Source of the DNA: Pseudomonadota bacterium
GTDB taxonomy: Bacteria > Pseudomonadota > Gammaproteobacteria > Burkholderiales > Burkholderiaceae_D
Reading direction: 5' to 3'
Length of the DNA: 22,381 nt
Assembly: GCA_023389425.1 (NCBI GenBank)
Contig: JAEWEK010000338.1
Location: 1-22,381 of the forward strand
The translations under genes were made by a program, and so were the position numbers. Of the stretch, positions 13,799 to 21,358 are shown piece after piece. The first letter of the stretch is position 1. The number at the start of each line of letters is the position of its first letter. The notes beneath the pieces were generated by a model. The model made no database searches. It worked only from the letters and a program-made list of their open reading frames with translations, and was not told the DNA's origin.

Positions 13799-14455
13799 AT
13801 GAGCACCTCTACGCCTGAAATTTCTTCCACCAAGTCCGCCGGCCGGCCCAAGGCCTGCGAGCTGGTTGCCCGCATGCACGACCTGATCGAGTGCGCCGGC
13901 AAATTGTTCCTCAAGCATGGCTACACCAAGGTCAGCCTGGAGGCGATCGCGCGCGAAGCCCACGTGGCCGTGCGCACCATCTACGTCAAGTTCGGCGGCA
14001 AGGCCGGGCTGCTCAACGCCGTCATCCAGTCCCGCCGCGACCGCTTTTTCAAGGTGCGGGACATGGACACGGACCCGCGCCCTTTCAAGGAGATCATCGA
14101 CGATTTCGCGCGCCAGTTTCAGAGCCTGCTGCTGGCGCCTGAGGCGATCAGCCTGCAGCGCGTGGTCATCGCCGAAGCGGCCACCAATCCGGAACTGGCG
14201 AAAGCCTTCCAGGATGCGGGCCCGGTCCCGACCCGCGAGATGCTGGAGCGTTTCTTCGCCCGGCCCGAGATCCGCGCCCAGCTGCGCGACGACCTGCCCT
14301 TCCACGCCTTGCCCGCTTTCCTGATCAATTGCATCAATGGCGACCAGATGATGCGCTTCCTGACGCCCGAGCTGACCCAGACCAGGGAAGAACTGCAGCG
14401 CGGGCTGGACGAACGCCTGACGCTGTTCTACCGCAGCGTCCTGCGCGAATCTTGA
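13799..14455 (+). CDS. TetR-family repressor of the efflux operon
   Basis: This 218-residue regulator has an N-terminal TetR helix-turn-helix: MHDLIECAGKLFLKHGYTKVSLEAIAREAHVAVRTIYVKFGGKAGLL (about residues 27-73, given in its parts), where AIAREAHVAVRTIYVKFG is the recognition unit. A C-terminal ligand and dimer domain follows (AefR-like, with LQRVVIAEAATNPELAKAF). I chose ATG 13799 (MSTSTPEI) over ATG 13754 because the 13754 start codon lies inside the operator dyad and adds a peptide that is not TetR-like. It is divergent from emrA with 111 bases between the two start codons, where two operator-like sites lie. It is expected to repress the pump until a substrate drug binds. Confidence 0.9.
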   Translation: MSTSTPEISSTKSAGRPKACELVARMHDLIECAGKLFLKHGYTKVSLEAIAREAHVAVRTIYVKFGGKAGLLNAVIQSRRDRFFKVRDMDTDPRPFKEIIDDFARQFQSLLLAPEAISLQRVVIAEAATNPELAKAFQDAGPVPTREMLERFFARPEIRAQLRDDLPFHALPAFLINCINGDQMMRFLTPELTQTREELQRGLDERLTLFYRSVLRES

Positions 14456-14536
14456 GTCCCGGAAAAATTATGTTAGGCATCGCACGGACTGTTTAGGCCG
14501 GCGCGCGCAAACTGTGTTTCTTTGTGGGAGGATGTC

Positions 14537-14587
14537 ATGGATATTTACAACAAGATCACAGCGGCAAGCCGCGAGGAGGCTGCATGA
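14537..14587 (+). CDS. 16-codon leader ORF overlapping the 61-aa gene
   Basis: ATG at 14537 opens a 16-residue frame (MDIYNKITAASREEAA) with a strong SD, GGGAGG, 5 bases upstream. Its TGA (14585-14587) overlaps the ATG (14584) of the next gene as ATGA, and its last codons contain that gene's SD. This looks like a translated leader coupling ribosomes into the downstream gene. The peptide has no run of one amino acid typical of attenuators. It may also be a genuine microprotein; a chance ORF is possible. Confidence 0.45.
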   Translation: MDIYNKITAASREEAA

Positions 14588-14769
14588 GCAAGTCGGCGCG
14601 TTACGAATGGCGTGACCAGCAGGCCACCTTGCATGAGCGAATGAAAGGCTTTCTGGAAAATCCGGGCAATGAACAACTCGATGCCGTGGTGGCCGAAATG
14701 CGCGCTTACGCGGCGGCGGCGAAAGCGGGCAATATCGAGATTCCGCAGCGTTTCGTCAGTTATAGCTGA
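14584..14769 (+). CDS. Small conserved-looking protein of unknown function (61 aa)
   Basis: This 61-residue soluble protein begins MSKSARYEWRDQQATLHERM. The SD is excellent (AGGAGG, 4 bases before the ATG), and the gene ends just before a strong intrinsic terminator, so it is very probably real. It is largely helical and charged, with an Ala-rich segment (AEMRAYAAAAKAGN) and the end IPQRFVSYS. No Cys, no membrane segment, no signal peptide. I do not recognise a family. It lies 128 bases after the tetR-type gene and has its own SD-bearing leader, suggesting a separate transcript (14456-14536 shows no convincing -35/-10). Function unknown. Confidence 0.75.
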   Translation: MSKSARYEWRDQQATLHERMKGFLENPGNEQLDAVVAEMRAYAAAAKAGNIEIPQRFVSYS

Positions 14770-14790
14770 GCGTCCGTATCGATCGAAAAG

Positions 14791-14820
14791 CCGCCCCGCG
14801 CAAGCCGGGCGGTTTTTTTT
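14791..14820 (+). terminator. Strong intrinsic terminator, probably bidirectional
   Basis: CCGCCC (14791-14796) pairs with GGGCGG (14807-14812) and is followed by eight T. It closes the 61-aa gene. Read on the minus strand, the same stem follows the stop of the histidine kinase (14825) and ends in CTTTT, so it can serve both convergent units. Confidence 0.88.
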
Positions 14821-14824
14821 CGTC

Positions 14825-15844
14825 TCAACGCTTGAGCGGCAGCGTCACCCTGAAGCAGCAGCCGCGCGCACCGTTCGGCAGGCAGCAGGCATCGCCGGCG
14901 TGACGGCGCGCGACCTGGCGCACGAGCGACAGGCCCAGGCCGACGCCGCCCGCCGCTTCGCTGGCGCCGGCGACCCGGTAGAAGGGTTCGAACACGCGTT
15001 CGCGTTCGGCCTCGGGAATTCCGGGCCCGCTGTCGCATACGTCCAGCATGGCCGTCCCGTCCATCGCCGCGAGCCTTGCCCCGACCGTCGATCCCGCGCC
15101 GTAGCGGGCCGCATTCTCGAGCAGGTTGCGAATCATCCGCCTCAGCAGCTTCGGTTCGCCGACAAGGACAACGGGCTGCGCATCCAGCGTGGCGTTCACG
15201 CGTGCGCATTCCTCGGCCACGAGCCCGGCCAGGTCGACTTCTTCGAGACAGGGCGCGGCCAGCTCGCCCGCATCGAGACGGCTGGCGAGCAGCAGCTCGT
15301 CGATGAGCTGGTCGAGCTCGGCGACGTTGCGCCGCAGTTCAGCGCCGATCGCGGGCGGCGCCTGCTCCGCCATCAGCTCGGAGGCCATGCGGATGCGTGC
15401 GAGCGGCGAACGCAGTTCGTGCGATGCATTGGCAAGCAGGGATTTTTGCGCCGCGACCAGCGCCTCGATCCGGCCTGCGGCATCGTTGAAGGCGGCGGCC
15501 AGCCGCGCCACTTCATCGTCGCCTTCGACCGCGACCCGCGTCGACAGCTTTCCCGCGCCCCAGTCTTCGACGCTGCGCTCGAGCCGCACCAGCCGTGCCG
15601 TCAACCTGCGAATGATCGGGTAAGCGCCGATCGCCACCACCAGCGCGATCACGCCGAGCATCACGAGCAGTCCCGTGAAATGCATGCGCGCGCCAACCAC
15701 CACCAGACCGGCGCGCACCGGATCGAAACGCAGGTGCGCAAGCGCGAACAGCAAGGCGCAGCTCAACAGGCTGGCCAGCAACGCGACATAGATGCGGACG
15801 TGCAGGCGCCGCCCGGGCCTCACCCGCGGCGCGGTCTCAGGCAT
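14825..15844 (-). CDS. Sensor histidine kinase (OmpR-partner type, Cpx/Rst-like)
   Basis: This 339-residue inner-membrane kinase has two TM helices (about 16-38 and 57-77) separated by only about 18 residues, so there is almost no periplasmic sensor domain. Next come HAMP (about 78-130), the HisKA dimerisation and phosphorylation helix with NASHELRSPLARIR (His142), and the ATPase domain with N box RNLLENAARYG, DSGPGIP (G1), FEPFYR and GVGLGLSLVRQ (G2). All catalytic boxes are intact. Its ATG overlaps the end of the response regulator gene by 8 bases, and the two form a cognate pair. With a Spy/CpxP-like protein encoded first in the cluster, the signal may come through that protein or through the membrane rather than a dedicated ligand domain. 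Confidence 0.93.
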   Translation of the reverse strand: MPETAPRVRPGRRLHVRIYVALLASLLSCALLFALAHLRFDPVRAGLVVVGARMHFTGLLVMLGVIALVVAIGAYPIIRRLTARLVRLERSVEDWGAGKLSTRVAVEGDDEVARLAAAFNDAAGRIEALVAAQKSLLANASHELRSPLARIRMASELMAEQAPPAIGAELRRNVAELDQLIDELLLASRLDAGELAAPCLEEVDLAGLVAEECARVNATLDAQPVVLVGEPKLLRRMIRNLLENAARYGAGSTVGARLAAMDGTAMLDVCDSGPGIPEAERERVFEPFYRVAGASEAAGGVGLGLSLVRQVARRHAGDACCLPNGARGCCFRVTLPLKR

Positions 15845-16550
15845 CCTGCACCTTGGCGAACACGTAGCCGGCGCCGCGCACGGTGACGATGCGGCGCGGC
15901 TGCCTGACGTCGTCCTCGATGGCGGCGCGCAGGCGACCGATGTGGACGTCGATCGAACGGTCGAAGGGATCGCAGGCCTCGCCCTTCACCGCGTCGATCA
16001 GCTGCTCGCGCGAGAGCACGCGCCCGGCCCGCTCGGCCATCGCCACCAGCAGGTCGAACTGGTAGGCCGTCAGCGCACGAACCTGGCCGTCGAGGCGCAC
16101 CACCCGCGCACCGAGATCGATCTCGAGGCGGCCGAAGCGCAGCGGCATATCCTGTCCCGCCGGCGCCAGCGGTGGACGGCGCAACACGGCACGCAATCGC
16201 GCCAGCAGCTCGCGCGGTTCGAATGGCTTGGGGAGGTAATCGTCGGCGCCGATCTCGAGGCCGACGACGCGGTCGAAGGGATCGCCTTTGGCGGTCAGCA
16301 TCACGACCGGGATCGAACGCAGCGGCGCAGGCAGAGCACGGATATGGCGGCAAACCTCAAGTCCATCAGCGTCCGGCAGCATCAGGTCGAGCAGGACCAG
16401 TTCGACCTTGTCGCCGTCCCCGCGAAGCATGGCCAAGCCGGCTTGCGCGGTGGCGGCATGCCGCACCGCGAAGCCATGCGGCACGAGGTAAGCGGCCACC
16501 ATGCCGGCCAGCCGCTCGTCGTCTTCGATCATCAGCAGGTGATGGAGCAT
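15837..16550 (-). CDS. OmpR/PhoB-family response regulator
   Basis: This 237-residue protein has a receiver domain (residues 3-118) with acidic pocket MIEDDE, phospho-acceptor Asp55 (LVLLDLMLPD), Thr86 in VVMLTAKGD and Lys108 in YLPKPFEP. The C-terminal winged-helix DNA-binding domain (about 138-235) has LTAYQFDLLVAMAERAGRVLSREQL, RSIDVHIGRLRAAIEDD and IVTVRGAGYVFA. The order on the minus strand is Spy-like gene, regulator, kinase, with gaps of 14 and -8 bases, so one transcript is likely. It probably controls the Spy-like gene itself; CpxR, RstA and similar regulators do so in related systems. Confidence 0.94.
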   Translation of the reverse strand: MLHHLLMIEDDERLAGMVAAYLVPHGFAVRHAATAQAGLAMLRGDGDKVELVLLDLMLPDADGLEVCRHIRALPAPLRSIPVVMLTAKGDPFDRVVGLEIGADDYLPKPFEPRELLARLRAVLRRPPLAPAGQDMPLRFGRLEIDLGARVVRLDGQVRALTAYQFDLLVAMAERAGRVLSREQLIDAVKGEACDPFDRSIDVHIGRLRAAIEDDVRQPRRIVTVRGAGYVFAKVQDA

Positions 16551-16564
16551 GCCCGCATCATACC

Positions 16565-17038
16565 TCAGTGCATGAGCCTACCCATCTGCCTGCCGCAGCT
16601 TGCCCGCTGTGCCGGCGTGAGCACCTCGGCGCCTTCCTCCGCCGCTGCCAGCACGCGCCGGCTGGCAGCGTCCAGGCGCTGCATCTGCTCTACTCGCAGC
16701 TGTTCGAGCGCGGCGCGGTCGATCACCGGCGCGGTCAGCAGCTCATGCGCCTGGCGGTGGCCCTGGCCAAGCTGCTCGTGCGCGGCGCGCACATCGGCCA
16801 TGGCAGCCCTGGCGATGGCCGAAAGCCGCGACTTCTGGTCCGCGCTGGCATCAGGAGCGCACTGTTCGATCATCTTGTCGAGGTGCGCCTCCATCTGGGC
16901 CGGATTCATCGCCTTGTGGGCGTGGTGTCCCGGCATGGCCTGCCCGCCAAGCGCGACTCCGCCGACGGTGGCAACCGCCACGGCCAGCGCCGCGACGATG
17001 GGCCAGCGGACTTTCTTCGTTTCGTTTTGGGTGTTCAT
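16565..17038 (-). CDS. Spy/CpxP-like periplasmic protein (LTxxQ family)
   Basis: This 157-residue protein has an N-terminal membrane helix or uncleaved signal (residues 12-33), then a His-rich patch (GHHAHKAM) and an all-helical domain. It ends with LTPAQR (residues 140-145), the LTxxQ motif of Spy/CpxP/ZraP proteins. Two cysteines (60 and 148) flank the helical domain. Family knowledge: members are small periplasmic chaperones or metal-responsive inhibitors of a neighbouring sensor kinase. It is the first gene of a three-gene unit with a regulator and a kinase that has no periplasmic domain. Inference: this protein provides envelope-stress or metal input or feedback to the kinase. The SD region AAGGGG lies 8 bases before the ATG. 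Confidence 0.8.
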   Translation of the reverse strand: MNTQNETKKVRWPIVAALAVAVATVGGVALGGQAMPGHHAHKAMNPAQMEAHLDKMIEQCAPDASADQKSRLSAIARAAMADVRAAHEQLGQGHRQAHELLTAPVIDRAALEQLRVEQMQRLDAASRRVLAAAEEGAEVLTPAQRASCGRQMGRLMH

Positions 17039-17132
17039 CGGTAGCCCCTTGAGTGTGTGGTGTGCTCACTGTACGGCCGCCGTTTTTCCGGCTGATGTTT
17101 GCCGTGTAAAGTTTTATGAAGCGCTTGATTTT

Positions 17133-17957
17133 TCAGCGACCGAGCGCCGGCACCCAGTTCATGAGGCGATCCTGCTGCGTGATGTACTCGGCCTTCAGGC
17201 AGTCGTTCTTCGCCGGCACGCTTGCGCAATGCGCGTTCCTGTTCTTCAACCAGGTACGCTGCAAATCGACCAGTTGCTGCCGCGCGCCCGCGGTACTTTG
17301 ACCCAGCCTCATCCGCTCGAAGGTCTGGCCGAGTTCGAGGTCGAGCTCTTTCAAGGCGGCGTCGCCGCAGATGGCTTTCTCGACGGCGTCCAGGCGCCCG
17401 CCACAGTCGAACGATGGTCCTCCGGGTGGCGGCTCGAACCGCGCTCGCGGCTGGAATGCAGCGAGCGGCAGTGCGGACATCGCCCCCGCGTGGTCAATGA
17501 ACTCGACGGCGGCTGGCTTGAGTCCATGCTCGTCGATCCAGGCGGCCAGCGCGGCACGCGCTTGTTGAGGTATCCCCGCCGCCGGCATGCCATTGGAGCC
17601 GAGCGTCAGCTTGTCGCCATATCCGAACGCGGCGCCCAGTCCGATGCCGGTTGCCGTGTCGAGCCAGAAGAAGCCCTTGTCCGTGCAGTTGTGCGGCACG
17701 CACGCCGAGACGCTCACATATCGCTGGCTACTCACGAAAACCGGATCGGGCGGACCGCCCAGCCCCGCCATCACCGCATCCGAGAGTTTCGCCGGAAGTC
17801 GAGTTCGTACGAGCGACAAGACTCGCTTGTCCCATACGAACTGGTTGGTCGACTTTCCCTCGTATGACAGCGCCCAGGCGGTGGGCGAAGCGGCGAACGA
17901 CCGCGCGGCCAGAAGGAACATGAGAGCAAACGAAAGGCAGCCAAATCGCGTACGCAT
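17133..17957 (-). CDS. Exported protein with C-terminal LprI-like (DUF1311) domain
   Basis: This 274-residue protein has a Sec signal peptide (residues 1-22, RSFA-AS). Residues about 24-170 form a novel-looking domain with a Cys pair (ACVPHNC, Cys86 and Cys91) that I cannot assign. Residues about 182-265 match the lysozyme-inhibitor LprI N-terminal/DUF1311 pattern: SFDCGGRLDAVEKAICGDAAL, then LDLELGQTFERM, QRTWLKNRNAHC and a final Cys (185, 197, 244, 253), likely two disulfides. In Mycobacterium LprI such a domain inhibits lysozyme; most proteobacterial copies are uncharacterised. No clear SD precedes the ATG. It is 94 bases upstream of the Spy-like gene on the same strand but is probably a separate unit. 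Confidence 0.75.
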   Translation of the reverse strand: MRTRFGCLSFALMFLLAARSFAASPTAWALSYEGKSTNQFVWDKRVLSLVRTRLPAKLSDAVMAGLGGPPDPVFVSSQRYVSVSACVPHNCTDKGFFWLDTATGIGLGAAFGYGDKLTLGSNGMPAAGIPQQARAALAAWIDEHGLKPAAVEFIDHAGAMSALPLAAFQPRARFEPPPGGPSFDCGGRLDAVEKAICGDAALKELDLELGQTFERMRLGQSTAGARQQLVDLQRTWLKNRNAHCASVPAKNDCLKAEYITQQDRLMNWVPALGR

Positions 17958-18008
17958 GGATTCGCATGGTGATGGAAGTCGCCCAAGTATAGCGGCCGCA
18001 CGCGGCCC

Positions 18009-18030
18009 CGGTTTCCTGGTGCTGAAACCG
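18009..18030 (-). terminator. Hairpin just after the chemoreceptor gene
   Basis: CGGTTTC (18009-18015) pairs perfectly with GAAACCG (18024-18030), with an 8-base loop, 7 bases beyond the chemoreceptor stop. GC-rich DNA follows (a second GGCCGC/GCGGCC inversion near 17993-18006) and there is no U-run, so it could be a factor-dependent terminator or an RNA 3'-end stabiliser. Confidence 0.4.
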
Positions 18031-18037
18031 CGCCGGT

Positions 18038-19396
18038 TCAGGTGATCGCCAGCGCCGTTTTATCGCCCCTGAGCGCGTGGACGATCTGGGCCACCGAGGT
18101 GGCATGCGCATGCATGGTGCCAGCCGCGTGCGAGCTCTGCTCCACCAGCTCCACGGTCTGGCGCGTGGTGCGTTCGACGTCGACGATGGTCTGGCTGACG
18201 GTCTCGATGCCGTCGCGCTGGTCCCGGCTTGCGACCGAGATCGCCGCCATGATTTCCGCGACCTGCTTCACGGACTGAACGATCTGCTCCATCGTGCGGC
18301 CGGCCTTGTCGACCAGCTCGCTGCCGGCGTCGACCTGCCCGACCGAATCGCCGATCAGCTGCTTGATCTCCTTCGCGGCCTGCGCGCTGCGGTGCGCGAG
18401 GTTGCGCACTTCGGTCGCCACCACAGCGAATCCGCGTCCCTGCTCGCCGGCGCGCGCGGCTTCCACCGCGGCGTTCAGCGCCAGGATATTGGTCTGGAAC
18501 GCGATCCCGTCGATCACGCCGATGATGTCTTCGATCTTGCGCGAACTGGTCCTGATCGAGGCCATCGTGGTGACCACGTTCGACACCACGTCCCCGCCCG
18601 CCATCGCCACCGACGATGCCGACGACACCAGGTCGTTTGCGCGCGCGGCGTGATCCGCGTTCTGTTTCACGGTGACAGTGAGCGTCTTCATCGCCATCGC
18701 GGCCTGCTCCAGGCTCGTCGCCTGCGCCGTCGCGCTCGAGGACACGGTGGCGTTGCCGCTGGCGACATCGCCTGACGCCGCCGTAATCAGGTGCATGCCA
18801 TGCGCGATCTTGTCGGCGGTGTGGCGCATCGTGGCCATCGTATCGTGCAGCGCCGAACTGCTTTCGACCACGGCCGTCGAATCCTTGTTCATCCGCACCG
18901 CAAGGTAGGACAGCACGCCCGCCTCTACCACCACGTAGGCGGCGTGGATCACCACCCTGTCGAGGCCTGGATGGGCGAAACAGATCGTCGGGTAGCCCCA
19001 CTGCTGCAGGTAGTTGAAGGAGAGATGGTGGACCGCGACGATGGCGGCGGCGGCGATGATGACCTTCCAGTCCTGGTAGCAGACGAGGAAGGCGAGCAGC
19101 ACGAATATGCCGAAGTGGAGTTCGATCTGGCCATGCGTCTGCTGGATGTTCAGCGCGCAGAACAGCATCAGCGCGATGCCGACCGCGAAACGCGTCACGA
19201 GCTGGCCGGGCGCCGCGAACACCAGCGCTGTCGGAACGGCGGCGACCGCCCCGCCGATGAGCAGCGCCACGCCGAAGGAATCGAAGCTGAATCCCAGTAC
19301 AAGCGAGAACAGGAAAAGCGCCCACAAGACCGGCACGAACATCCTGTCTGCGCGGACGAAATGTTCCGGTGGATTGCTACTGTCGCTGATGTTCAT
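18038..19396 (-). CDS. Methyl-accepting chemotaxis protein with multi-pass membrane sensor
   Basis: This 452-residue chemoreceptor has a short cytoplasmic start and about six predicted TM helices between residues 20 and 168. There is no periplasmic ligand domain and no obvious HAMP. The membrane part carries several histidines (His88, His94, His123-His124, His142, His151) in segments such as IELHFGIFVLLAF, AVHHLSFNYLQQWGYP and VIHAAYVVVEAGVLSYLA. The rest is the MCP signalling coiled coil, with the hairpin tip IDGIAFQTNILALNAAVEAARAGEQGRGFAVVATEVRNLA (residues about 295-333) intact. No C-terminal CheR-tether pentapeptide is seen. It will signal through CheA/CheW. Inference: the membrane domain senses a small molecule, metal or redox state, perhaps with His-bound cofactor. 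SD AAGGGA lies 5 bases before the ATG. Confidence 0.9.
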   Translation of the reverse strand: MNISDSSNPPEHFVRADRMFVPVLWALFLFSLVLGFSFDSFGVALLIGGAVAAVPTALVFAAPGQLVTRFAVGIALMLFCALNIQQTHGQIELHFGIFVLLAFLVCYQDWKVIIAAAAIVAVHHLSFNYLQQWGYPTICFAHPGLDRVVIHAAYVVVEAGVLSYLAVRMNKDSTAVVESSSALHDTMATMRHTADKIAHGMHLITAASGDVASGNATVSSSATAQATSLEQAAMAMKTLTVTVKQNADHAARANDLVSSASSVAMAGGDVVSNVVTTMASIRTSSRKIEDIIGVIDGIAFQTNILALNAAVEAARAGEQGRGFAVVATEVRNLAHRSAQAAKEIKQLIGDSVGQVDAGSELVDKAGRTMEQIVQSVKQVAEIMAAISVASRDQRDGIETVSQTIVDVERTTRQTVELVEQSSHAAGTMHAHATSVAQIVHALRGDKTALAIT

Positions 19397-19505
19397 TCAT
19401 TTCCCTTTTGGCAGCAAGCTTTTGTCAGCTTAACAGCAGAAATTACCAAAAGTAAAGTTCGTTTTCAGGACAGCAATAAGCAAATGTGGCCCGTCTGCAT
19501 CAGGC

Positions 19506-19536
19506 AAAAAAAACCGGGACACGCGGCCCCGGTTTT
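19506..19536 (-). terminator. Intrinsic terminator of the aceF-lpdA operon
   Basis: AAACCGGG (19511-19518) pairs with CCCGGTTT (19528-19535), with a 9-base loop. On the minus strand the stem is followed by a run of T (complement of the A run 19506-19513), 22 bases after the lpdA stop. The remaining bases before the chemoreceptor (19397-19505) are AT-richer and must hold its promoter, but no clear sigma-70 or sigma-28 pair stands out. Confidence 0.88.
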
Positions 19537-19557
19537 GTGTTTTTACAGCTTGACCGA

Positions 19558-21348
19558 TCAGCGCTTGCGCGGCGGCGGCAAGTCGGTGCAGACGCCTTCG
19601 TAGGCTTCCGCTGCCATGCCGATCGACTCGCCCAGCGTCGGATGCGGGTGGATGGTCTTGCCGATGTCGGTGCCATCCGCGCCCATCTCGATCGCCAGCG
19701 CGACTTCGCCGATCATGTCGCCTGCGCCGGTGCCGACGATGGTGCCGCCGACGATGCGGTGGGTCTCGGCGTCGAACAGCAGCTTGGTGAAGCCTTCGGT
19801 GCGGTCGTTCGCCGTCGCACGGCCGCTCGCGGCCCACGGGAAGTGGCCCTTCTCGACCTTGATGCCCTTGGCCTTGGCTTCGTCCTCGGTCAGGCCGACC
19901 CACGCCACTTCCGGATCGGTGTAAGCCACCGACGGGATCACCGTGGCGTCGAAGAATGCCTTCTCGCCGTGCGCCGCTTCAGCCGCGACGTGCGCCTCGT
20001 GCACCGCCTTGTGCGCCAGCATCGGCTGGCCGACCACGTCGCCGATGGCGAAGATGTGCGGAACGTTGGTGCGCATCTGGCCGTCGACGTTGATGAAGCC
20101 GCGGTCGGTCACCGCCACGCCGGCTTTGTCGGCGGCGATCTTCTTGCCGTTCGGGCTGCGGCCAACGGCCACTAGCACCATGTCGTACAGCTGCGGTTCC
20201 GGTGCGGCGGCGCCGGCTTCGGCGGCTTCGAAGGTGACCTTGATCCCTTCCGGCAGCGCTTCCACGCCGACGGTTTTCGTCTTGAGCATGATGCGGTCGA
20301 AGCGATACTCGTTACGCTTCTGCCAGACCTTGACGGCCTCGCGGTCGGCGCCTTGCATCAGGCCGTCCATCATCTCGACCACGTCGATGCGCGAGCCGAG
20401 CGTGGAGTAAACGGTTGCCATTTCCAGGCCGATGATGCCGCCACCGATGACCAGCATCTTCTTCGGCACCTGGCGCAGTTCCAGCGCGCCGGTGGAGTCG
20501 ACGATGCGCGGATCTTCCGGCACGAACGGGAGCTTCACGACAGCAGAACCGGCGGCGATGATCGCCTTCTGGAACTGCACGACCTTCTTGCTGCCGTCTT
20601 CGGCGGTCACTTCGATGTGGTTGGGGCTGACGAACTGGCCGACGCCCTGCACCACGTTGACCTTGCGCGCCTTGGCCATGCCGGCCAGGCCGCCGGTCAT
20701 CTTCTTGATGACGCCGTCCTTGTAGCCGCGCAGCTTGTCGATGTCGACTTCCGGTTTGGCGAAGGTGACGCCGTGCTCGCCCATGTGCGCGGTCTCGTCG
20801 ATCACGGCCGCCACGTGCAGCAGCGCCTTGGACGGGATGCAGCCCACGTTCAGGCACACGCCGCCGAGCGTCGCGTACTTCTCGACCAGCACGGTGTTCA
20901 TGCCCAAATCGGCCGAGCGGAAGGCGGCCGAGTAGCCGCCAGGACCGGCGCCCAGCACCATCATCTCGCATTCGACATCCACCTTGCCGGCGTAGCCGGA
21001 TGCGACCGGCGCCGGGGCAGCGGAGGCAGGGGCAGGTGCGGCCGACGGCGCCGGCGCCTGGACGGCTTGAGCCGGTGCGGCGGCGGCGGGAGCCGGGGCA
21101 GCAGCGCCCGCGCCCTCTTCCACCGTCAGCACCAGGTCGCCTTCGTTGATCTTGTCGCCGACCTTGACCTTGACTTCCTTGACCACGCCCGCGTGGCTGG
21201 ACGGGATCTCCATGCTGGCCTTGTCCGATTCGACCGTGACCAGCGACTGGTCGACCTTGATGGCGTCGCCCGGCTTGACCAGCAGCTCGATGACTTCGAC
21301 GTCCTTGAAGTCGCCGATGTTGGGGACTTTTACTTCGACTGTGCTCAT
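19558..21348 (-). CDS. lpdA: Dihydrolipoyl dehydrogenase (E3) with N-terminal lipoyl domain
   Basis: This 596-residue flavoprotein of the pyruvate dehydrogenase complex reoxidises dihydrolipoamide with NAD+. Residues 1-80 are a lipoyl domain with the lipoylated Lys43 in ESDKASMEIP. An Ala/Pro linker follows (about 81-118). The E3 body has FAD motif GAGPGGYSAAF (134-144), the redox disulfide GGVCLNVGCIPSK (Cys165/Cys170), an NAD site around VIGGGIIGLEMATVY, the second FAD motif FAIGDVVGQPMLAHKA, and the C-terminal catalytic dyad HPHPTLGE (His569/Glu574). Lipoyl-E3 fusions are normal in betaproteobacterial and neisserial PDH operons. SD AAGGAG lies 6 bases before the ATG and overlaps the aceF stop region; the gap between the genes is 10 bases. 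Confidence 0.97.
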   Translation of the reverse strand: MSTVEVKVPNIGDFKDVEVIELLVKPGDAIKVDQSLVTVESDKASMEIPSSHAGVVKEVKVKVGDKINEGDLVLTVEEGAGAAAPAPAAAAPAQAVQAPAPSAAPAPASAAPAPVASGYAGKVDVECEMMVLGAGPGGYSAAFRSADLGMNTVLVEKYATLGGVCLNVGCIPSKALLHVAAVIDETAHMGEHGVTFAKPEVDIDKLRGYKDGVIKKMTGGLAGMAKARKVNVVQGVGQFVSPNHIEVTAEDGSKKVVQFQKAIIAAGSAVVKLPFVPEDPRIVDSTGALELRQVPKKMLVIGGGIIGLEMATVYSTLGSRIDVVEMMDGLMQGADREAVKVWQKRNEYRFDRIMLKTKTVGVEALPEGIKVTFEAAEAGAAAPEPQLYDMVLVAVGRSPNGKKIAADKAGVAVTDRGFINVDGQMRTNVPHIFAIGDVVGQPMLAHKAVHEAHVAAEAAHGEKAFFDATVIPSVAYTDPEVAWVGLTEDEAKAKGIKVEKGHFPWAASGRATANDRTEGFTKLLFDAETHRIVGGTIVGTGAGDMIGEVALAIEMGADGTDIGKTIHPHPTLGESIGMAAEAYEGVCTDLPPPRKR

Positions 21349-21358
21349 TCGGAGCTCC

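Noticed and set aside
15792..17867. Plus-strand frame of about 690 codons
   Set aside because: Antisense to the response regulator, Spy-like and LprI-like genes, all of which show intact motifs on the minus strand.
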